A stretch of DNA of 50,837 nucleotides from a virus: the IMG/VR virus record IMGVR_UViG_3300032286_001030, positions 1 to 50,837 of that record; one strand, 5' to 3'. A program made the translations under genes and the position numbers. The notes under the pieces are model-generated. The model was not told the DNA's origin, did no database searches, and saw only the letters and a program-made list of their open reading frames with translations. Each line of letters starts with the position of its first letter. Position 1 is the stretch's first letter. Below are positions 44,730-50,837 of this stretch, piece by piece.

Positions 44730-47700
44730 TCAATGAAGACAGCTCCTGACTCTTAGCCTCAAGTTTAGAAACCAAATCTAATACCTTTTCTGTAGAGAGT
44801 TCAATTTGAGGATCACCGGGTGGATATGATTGTTCTACGCTTTCAAGTTGTAATTGGGCTTCTCTTAATTCTGATGAAAGAGTCGTTACTTCTGAACCTA
44901 TCATTGCAGATTTTGTGACTTTTTCTTGTGCTGCTTGAAGGGCTGCTTTTGCTGCACTAGGAATTTCACCAGTAAAGTTTGGTTTAGGTATTTTTGGATT
45001 ACCTAACAATGATCCAATTTGTGCATCAATTCCACTTCTATCAAAAGTATTTGATGCTACAGTTGGAAGTTTTACGGGAGATGATCCAATTGAAGTGAGT
45101 GAGGACATTGCAGCAGTAATTTCAGCCGAAGCTCCGGGCGGTAACCCACTCATTGCTAATGATGAAAGACTACTGGTTCCTGATTTGAGATTGTCTAAAG
45201 AACTACCTAGTTTTCCAGCAATATCAGGTATGCCGCCAGTTAATCCTCCGGGTATTGCCGCCGTTAATGCTGTTAGCGGATTACTTAGTGCTGAGGCAGT
45301 ACCAGCAATGCTGCCAATACTTGCCAATCCCGATAAAGGATTGCTTAATCCTGTTGCATTAGCAACACTGATAGCACTACCTGTTAAATTAGATAACCCG
45401 GTCCCCCCTATTGCAGATGCCAATTTCCCACTTGGACCAGATGTCATAGCGCTAGTTACACCGCCGGCAATTCCTTGTACCCCGGCAAGCGCACCTTGCA
45501 GACTTAATTTTGGTGAAATATTATTTTTTGCAGCAGATAATGATGTAGAAACTAAAGCACCGATTGCTAATGTAGCTGGAAGGACTGAAGTTAAAGAATT
45601 AGATGATCTATTTACCACACTGGATATTGCTTTTTGTCCTCCAGGTAAATTTGATATTCCGCTGGCTAACGAAGATATTCCACCCAATGCTGTTGTTAAT
45701 TGATTAGCACCTCGTACTGCATTTGCAGTTGCATTCAACGACCCGGCAATATCAGTAGATTTTGAAAGTTGAGTACCTGCTTGTAATATTCTATTAGCTC
45801 CTGATAACGCAGAGTTAACTTGTTTTGAAATTTGAGAAACATTTTTATTACCGACTGCGGAGCCCACTCGTCCTATCCCGCCTATTACCCCGGTTAAACC
45901 ACGGAATGCAGCCGCAGGAGTTGTAGCCGAAGAAAGCAGGCCTATAGCATTAACCGTCCCGGATAATGCACCTGTTATTTTACTTGTACCAGGACCTCCT
46001 ATAGCACCAATGGTTGATAATGCTCCGGTGGCAGATTTAATTAAATCTCCTTTAGAAATTGCATCAGCAGTTTTTAATGCGTTTCTTGCGATACTAAATA
46101 AGTTTTGTGGAATTCCCGCTTTTAATGGTTTAAAAGTACCCAATATTGCACCAAAAGCCTGTGCTGCTGGTCCTCTTGATGCGCCTACTATTGCGCTATT
46201 CAAACCTTGCAATTGATTTAATGCCTTAGATGCTTGAGCAATCGACCCTAATCCTCCCGAAACTGTTTGAGCTAATCCAGCAGCCAAATTACCCGCCTTT
46301 AATGTACTAGTGATAGCACTAGATGCGTTCCTTATTGATTTTGCTGTCCCGCCTGCACCCAATGCAGTTGATAAATTAGCAGCAGCACCCAATGTTTTTC
46401 CTAAAGAATTTATACTAGTAGAGCTAACTAAAGAAGACATTGTGTTAAGTGTTGCTCCTACACCCGCAGATGTGCCTGCCAGTATTAAGCCTGCGGTAGA
46501 AACAGGACTTTCTTTACCTGTAATTACCCCAGCACCTATTAGGGCAGTTTGAGTTTGTTGAAAATTAGTAACTTTAGCATTAACTTGCGCAGGAATGTTA
46601 TTAGTCAGCGACCTTAAGTTTTCCGCTCCAGGAACACCTGTAAATAAATTATTGGTCATTGCAGCCTGTACATTAGATCCACCTTGTATTAGACTGTTAA
46701 CTAAAGTTGCTGATCCTGGTTTTAATATGCCAGCAGATTCTAATTGTGCAGGTGTTTGTGCTAATGCGCCCACTGCTGCAACAGGACCCTGTGAAGATGA
46801 TACTACCCCTGCTCCTGCTTGAATCGCTCTACTAGCCGGTCCTGAGGCTACAGTTGTGGCTGAAGCACTAACTAGTGCTCCGGTAGTATTTGGATCCAAT
46901 GTACCACTAGCAGCATTTACTGGTGGCACTGTGGCAATGGTAGCAGAAGTTGCCGGAGTCTCAGTAGCAACCCCTGCAGCCTGATTATTAGTTGCTTCTA
47001 CTGCTGAACTAGGTGCTGATGGTAATTCAGAACCTGCACTATTACTAGTTTTAACATCTACACCTTGACCGGCATTTGCCCAAGGTGAATGAGCAGGTGC
47101 CCTCGAGGTAATGCTTTGTAATTTACCCGGAGCAGCAGCATATCCTTTTGTTGAATCATACAGTGTATCGGTATGCGCTAATACAGAAATTGCAGGGACA
47201 GCCTGTGGTACGGTTCCACACGATCCGGTATTTAAATTTACAGGCTGACCATTAATATACATTGCTTTGTTACTGTGATATGAGCCTTCGCCGGCTGCTC
47301 TCATACTCATTGTACCATCTACTTTATGTGTAAATGTACCCATAGTATAGACACTATTGTTTGTGCCTATTTTTTGAGAAGTGGTTTTTTCAGATTCAAT
47401 ATTAATATCTTCTGCTTTAATGTTTAATTTTTTCTTAGCATTAATATTAATATTATTATCTGCATGTAAATTTAAATCGCCCTGAGTTCTAATATTCACA
47501 CTATTGGTAGAGTACATATCAATTGTGCCCTCTTTACCTAATTCAATGTAGCTTTGGCCATTACTGTGAATTATAAAAAGTGTTTGTGCGTCATCGCTCA
47601 TTAAAATTTGATGACCGGCAGCACTACGAATTCGTATAAGTTGATCTTGACCTAAAATATCACCATCATCTAATACTATAGAATGTCCGCCTCTTCTTGA

Positions 47701-48468
47701 TATTACTGCTAGCCCCTCATCTGCCGCGCCACTGGTAGCAGCATCTACTATAGTAGAATCATCATAACCGCCGTCATATATAGGTCGTCCAGGAGTACTT
47801 ACCCCCCATCCAACTCTACTTGGACTCTCTCGCTGTGCGCTACTGCTAATAGCTCCTCGTACAGGATCTCTAATTAATCCCTGTTGATTAAGAATCATAG
47901 CACTATAGCTATGAATTGGTTTAGGCTGTGTTAAAAAATCTGCGGTATCTGAAATTGATTCATTATTAGTATTAATGTTAGTTACAGGTAATCTAGTTGC
48001 ACCCCCGTAGCCTTGTGCTTCACCTTCTGTATTGGCAATAATATTTTCAGTTGCCCCAATTGCAGGAACCATATGCAATGCTTCAGGTTTGGGAACACAC
48101 CCTATCCAATATCCATAATTAGGATCGCCGTTGATAAAGAGACATATAACAGTTGTACCTAAATCAGGTGGACTATACCACATGCCATATGAACTTGGAT
48201 TTGCGGTATAATCTCCAAAGCCTTCAGTAGGAGCTTTAGGTGTTACAAATCCATAAAAAGGAGTCATGTATGAAACAGTTACCCAACTTTCAGATTCATC
48301 AGGATTATCGTCGCCCAAATCACTAATATAGACTTGTAGTCTACCGGACCTGGTAGGATCAACATTATTTTTAACTACACCAAGTACAGGGGTGTCTCTA
48401 GTTACACCTCCACCAGACTCTGGTTTACTTGATTTTGTAGGTCCTAGTGGTTTAAATCCGTTTTCCAT
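44725..48468 (-). CDS. 5: Baseplate hub/needle protein gp5 with long Ala/Gly/Ser extension
   Basis: 1247 residues, against 575 in T4. Residues ~25-125 form an OB-fold-type domain (GVVKNNVDPTRSGRLQVYISDLG, then WVTVSYMTPFYG and GYWIGCVPK). Residues ~255-390 are a run of short alternating strands (LIRIRSAAGHQILMSDD, then GTIDMYSTNSVNIRTQGDL and ININ repeats) typical of the triple-stranded beta-helix needle. No T4-type lysozyme domain is visible between them. Residues ~450-1165 are an Ala/Gly/Ser/Thr/Leu-rich stretch with recurring 'ALGGISSLASGISNL' and 'GAILGTFKPL' style units. The last ~80 residues form a probable coiled coil. The start follows the hub gene by one base. Confidence 0.88.
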   Translation of the reverse strand: MENGFKPLGPTKSSKPESGGGVTRDTPVLGVVKNNVDPTRSGRLQVYISDLGDDNPDESESWVTVSYMTPFYGFVTPKAPTEGFGDYTANPSSYGMWYSPPDLGTTVICLFINGDPNYGYWIGCVPKPEALHMVPAIGATENIIANTEGEAQGYGGATRLPVTNINTNNESISDTADFLTQPKPIHSYSAMILNQQGLIRDPVRGAISSSAQRESPSRVGWGVSTPGRPIYDGGYDDSTIVDAATSGAADEGLAVISRRGGHSIVLDDGDILGQDQLIRIRSAAGHQILMSDDAQTLFIIHSNGQSYIELGKEGTIDMYSTNSVNIRTQGDLNLHADNNININAKKKLNIKAEDINIESEKTTSQKIGTNNSVYTMGTFTHKVDGTMSMRAAGEGSYHSNKAMYINGQPVNLNTGSCGTVPQAVPAISVLAHTDTLYDSTKGYAAAPGKLQSITSRAPAHSPWANAGQGVDVKTSNSAGSELPSAPSSAVEATNNQAAGVATETPATSATIATVPPVNAASGTLDPNTTGALVSASATTVASGPASRAIQAGAGVVSSSQGPVAAVGALAQTPAQLESAGILKPGSATLVNSLIQGGSNVQAAMTNNLFTGVPGAENLRSLTNNIPAQVNAKVTNFQQTQTALIGAGVITGKESPVSTAGLILAGTSAGVGATLNTMSSLVSSTSINSLGKTLGAAANLSTALGAGGTAKSIRNASSAITSTLKAGNLAAGLAQTVSGGLGSIAQASKALNQLQGLNSAIVGASRGPAAQAFGAILGTFKPLKAGIPQNLFSIARNALKTADAISKGDLIKSATGALSTIGAIGGPGTSKITGALSGTVNAIGLLSSATTPAAAFRGLTGVIGGIGRVGSAVGNKNVSQISKQVNSALSGANRILQAGTQLSKSTDIAGSLNATANAVRGANQLTTALGGISSLASGISNLPGGQKAISSVVNRSSNSLTSVLPATLAIGALVSTSLSAAKNNISPKLSLQGALAGVQGIAGGVTSAMTSGPSGKLASAIGGTGLSNLTGSAISVANATGLSNPLSGLASIGSIAGTASALSNPLTALTAAIPGGLTGGIPDIAGKLGSSLDNLKSGTSSLSSLAMSGLPPGASAEITAAMSSLTSIGSSPVKLPTVASNTFDRSGIDAQIGSLLGNPKIPKPNFTGEIPSAAKAALQAAQEKVTKSAMIGSEVTTLSSELREAQLQLESVEQSYPPGDPQIELSTEKVLDLVSKLEAKSQELSSLI

Positions 48469-48469
48469 A

Positions 48470-50683
48470 TTATTCTCTACCTGCCCCTGTCGTTGCAGGA
48501 TTACTCGGTAATCCTACATAACTATCATCATTAACTACTGGTCCATTATTACTACTAATAGTTTCTTGGTTATTAATTCCTGCATTGCTTGTAGGATTAG
48601 ATAGATTACCTGTCGTATTATTATTGGGAGGAGGCGAATCTTGTACTAATCCAACTGGAGCTTTTGAAGCTAATCTTTTTGTTTCGGCATCACTTTGATT
48701 TTCTTGCGCTCGGGCTCGGTCATCTGTTTCCCGTTTAGATCCATCATACCCTTGATCAAATCCGAAAGTATTAATAGCACAATTTAATTCTTGAGTAAAT
48801 TTGCCATTTTTAAATGTATGGGTTATATCAATCACTCTGAAACTAATTCCCTTAACTTTCTTTTTAATTTCAGGCGGATAGTCCCAAAATAACAAATCTT
48901 CGTTAATTCTCAGTGTACCAGTACTATGCACATAATCCAATGCTTCTTTAAAATCTATCTCAATAAACACTTGACCACTGGTAACATCTACAATGAAATC
49001 AGTGCCTTGAAAAGGCTTATATAGTTCAGCATTACCAGGAGCTTCACTCCCTAACCAATCCGGATCACCTAGTATTTCAATTTTAGCAGTTGCCCAAGCT
49101 CCCGGTTCATATAAACTAGTTGTAACACTATTTTGTGCTTCATATCCTACATCTAATTTACCCTGTCTAGCGGTGGATTGTCTTTTACCCTGTGTATTAA
49201 TTGGAACATCAGCCCCACCACCAGTAGACTTTGAACTAACCCCATCTGAACCTAAACTTACTGTAAAATAAGCATTATTAAGTGTTTGTTCATACTTAAT
49301 AACTTCAGAATTTTCGCCGGTATACCAATAATCATACCGTTTTACCGGACCATAGTATGGGGTAGTTTTATCAGCATAAGCAGAAAGTAATATAGGAATT
49401 TCATATGGCACAATAATATATTTAATATCATATGCAAAATCTTTTAATACATCGTCCCATTTAGCATTACTCACAACAGATGATATATTATACCATCGTA
49501 ATCTTTTATTTGACGCATTTTCTATTGATTCTTGATCATCTGTTTTTGGATCAGGCTGAATATCAGTCGTATATACAGATTTAAGTCCATCAGTTAGATA
49601 ACTACTTTGTGAAATAATTTGACCTATAGCTTGTACGATGGGAGTAGCTTTTTCAATATTAATTTGTCTTTCATTACTATTAGGAGTTGCCGATACTGCT
49701 GCTTTATCATTGACTTGAGTTGTTGTTTTTTTGCCGTTAGTCATAGGCCATTTTGATTTATCCACATCAGCCTTACTAACTATTGTAGCATTTTCTATCT
49801 GATCTACTCCCGGGCCCCTAAATTCTACTGAATATTCTGTTTTACAACCCTTAGAAATAGCTCCGGAGTCTTCTAATGATTGTTGATCATTATTTAATTT
49901 AGCCATTAATGAATTGATTAAATCCCCTACTTTATTTCCTGTAAGCGGCGCACCTTTATCAACTACACCTCTTTTAGTTCCCATTGCAATTGCTGAAGGT
50001 ATAGTAGTAGCTTCAATTGTATATGTAGTGGCTTTACCATCTAACTTAAAATTAACTTTAGTGAATAATACATCGTAATATCTATCAAAAGTTTGTCCGC
50101 TTTCGGTCATTAAATTTCCATCAATGTCCCACCCTAAAAATTTAATTCCTAAAACAAAAAATTGTCGGCTAGCATTTCTTAAATCTTTTATATTTTTAGT
50201 TTGAGAATACTGTGCAATTTGCTCAGAGGCTAGTTTTAAATTAGTTATGAAGGAAAATCCGTACGGTTCTATAATTTGAAAAGACAGCTTATACTCTACT
50301 GTGGGAGACATTGTAGAATTTGAAGAAATTGCAGATTTAATTTGCATATTATCAATATAATAATCAAACTCAAAGCCGGCTGCTCTTTGTTCAGTTGAAT
50401 TAATTCCGCCATTTTGACATATTAAATATGCGCCGGCGCCAGTACCTGTTTGATTTAATAAATCTATATTTCGTCGACCGTTATTAACAAATGCATCATA
50501 CGCATCGGGGGTTATCATGTACAATGATAACTGATAGGTATAACTAGCAAAATCTGCTAGTGGATTTCTAGGACGGCGAGTTGGATTGGGAGTGCCTGAT
50601 ACCCCGGGATCCCCTGCTTGGGTAGTAGGAGTATCAGGTTCTTCTTCCCCTAAAGAATTATCAAGTGGTAAATCGTCTTCCAT
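48470..50683 (-). CDS. Putative baseplate hub protein (gp27-like)
   Basis: 737 residues. An acidic Pro/Thr-rich start (residues 1-45) is followed by YTYQLSLYMITPDAYD and a beta-rich part (FEFDYYIDNMQIKSAIS, VEYKLSFQIIEPYGFSFI). The rest has VNFKLDGKATTYTIEAT and ends with a TFKNGKFTQELNCAINTFGFDQ region; the last ~90 residues are low complexity. The layout fits the hub ring protein that holds the gp5 needle, and the gene lies directly before gp5. In T4 gene 27 is elsewhere, so a gp27-like role is inferred from position and style. It may be a different hub component. Confidence 0.6.
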   Translation of the reverse strand: MEDDLPLDNSLGEEEPDTPTTQAGDPGVSGTPNPTRRPRNPLADFASYTYQLSLYMITPDAYDAFVNNGRRNIDLLNQTGTGAGAYLICQNGGINSTEQRAAGFEFDYYIDNMQIKSAISSNSTMSPTVEYKLSFQIIEPYGFSFITNLKLASEQIAQYSQTKNIKDLRNASRQFFVLGIKFLGWDIDGNLMTESGQTFDRYYDVLFTKVNFKLDGKATTYTIEATTIPSAIAMGTKRGVVDKGAPLTGNKVGDLINSLMAKLNNDQQSLEDSGAISKGCKTEYSVEFRGPGVDQIENATIVSKADVDKSKWPMTNGKKTTTQVNDKAAVSATPNSNERQINIEKATPIVQAIGQIISQSSYLTDGLKSVYTTDIQPDPKTDDQESIENASNKRLRWYNISSVVSNAKWDDVLKDFAYDIKYIIVPYEIPILLSAYADKTTPYYGPVKRYDYWYTGENSEVIKYEQTLNNAYFTVSLGSDGVSSKSTGGGADVPINTQGKRQSTARQGKLDVGYEAQNSVTTSLYEPGAWATAKIEILGDPDWLGSEAPGNAELYKPFQGTDFIVDVTSGQVFIEIDFKEALDYVHSTGTLRINEDLLFWDYPPEIKKKVKGISFRVIDITHTFKNGKFTQELNCAINTFGFDQGYDGSKRETDDRARAQENQSDAETKRLASKAPVGLVQDSPPPNNNTTGNLSNPTSNAGINNQETISSNNGPVVNDDSYVGLPSNPATTGAGRE

Positions 50684-50684
50684 G

Positions 50685-50837
50685 TCAAGTTCCCAATGCT
50701 TTTATTATTGTAGTAGATGTTGGTAAATAAATTTGAACCCCTGTTATAAAATCGAAATAAGGATCTTTCAATCTATTAGGATTTCTTTGTGCAAAAACCC
50801 ACCATAATTTAGAATTTGCATACAAGTCATAGGCTAA
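50685..50837 (-). CDS. 53: Baseplate wedge protein gp53-like, 5' end cut by window edge
   Basis: Only the last 50 residues are present; the frame runs open to the right edge. They include LAYDLYANSKLWWVFAQRNP, then FITGVQIYLPTS. The 'LWWV.A..N...P......G..I.LP' pattern matches the C-terminal LysM-like region of gp53 and related proteins. In T4 gene 53 lies just before gene 5, and here only the hub gene separates them. The TGA is 1 base before the hub ATG. The assignment rests on this short piece and on synteny. Confidence 0.72.
   Translation of the reverse strand, partial: LAYDLYANSKLWWVFAQRNPNRLKDPYFDFITGVQIYLPTSTTIIKALGT

Noticed and set aside
45095-45703. 202-codon plus-strand open frame opposite the gp5 extension
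   Set aside because: It mirrors the Ala/Gly/Ser-rich repeats of gp5. Such composition leaves long open antisense frames, and there is no ribosome site or recognisable domain.

Overview
The window is part of an AT-rich tailed-phage genome. It looks like a T4-type contractile-tail virus of the kind common in marine and freshwater metagenomes. The evidence is the order of baseplate genes read on the minus strand: the end of a gp53-like wedge protein, a gp27-like hub candidate, gp5 (hub OB fold plus needle), gp25, gp6, then a giant gp7-position protein. Several motifs resembling the T4 late promoter (TATAAATA / GATAAATA) lie near gene starts. I see no tRNA, integrase, transposase, CRISPR array, replication gene or ribosomal gene. 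The host cannot be named from this sequence.

Layout, following minus-strand transcription from the right edge. (1) 50837-40844: baseplate genes 53 (partial), hub, 5, 25 and 6. (2) 40835-21630: one uninterrupted 19.2-kb gene for a 6401-residue structural protein, built of a gp7-position N-terminal part, two propeller-like regions and at least 14 copies of a beta-rich module. (3) 21629-18259: a 55-residue protein, a 206-residue tail protein that shares its N-terminal motif, two fibre-like proteins, and a conserved 101-residue protein. (4) 18262-15402: three putative glycosyltransferases and a small unknown protein. (5) 15408-8045: six radical SAM genes in a row; five carry an N-terminal cysteine-rich 'twitch' region and the sixth a C-terminal cysteine cluster. 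(6) 8061-1: sugar and surface chemistry. Two paralogous fucosyltransferase-like proteins (6835-8061 and 2976-4184) flank a three-gene cassette on the plus strand (4258-6838: NDP-sugar 4,6-dehydratase, sugar C-methyltransferase, DUF6165-like protein). Two SGNH-type proteins and a nucleotide-sugar dehydrogenase cut by the left edge follow.

From 18.3 kb down to 6.8 kb nearly every gene overlaps the next by a few bases, so the glycosyltransferases, radical SAM enzymes and one fucosyltransferase-like protein are probably co-transcribed and translationally coupled, directly downstream of the tail genes. The simplest reading is a late virion-assembly region followed by a glycan or surface-modification island that makes unusual sugars (4-keto-6-deoxy, C-methylated and uronic acid types are suggested) and attaches or alters them on virion proteins or host surface polymers. 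The radical SAM array is the least explained part. No stretch longer than 300 bases lacks a gene, and I found no convincing rho-independent terminator.
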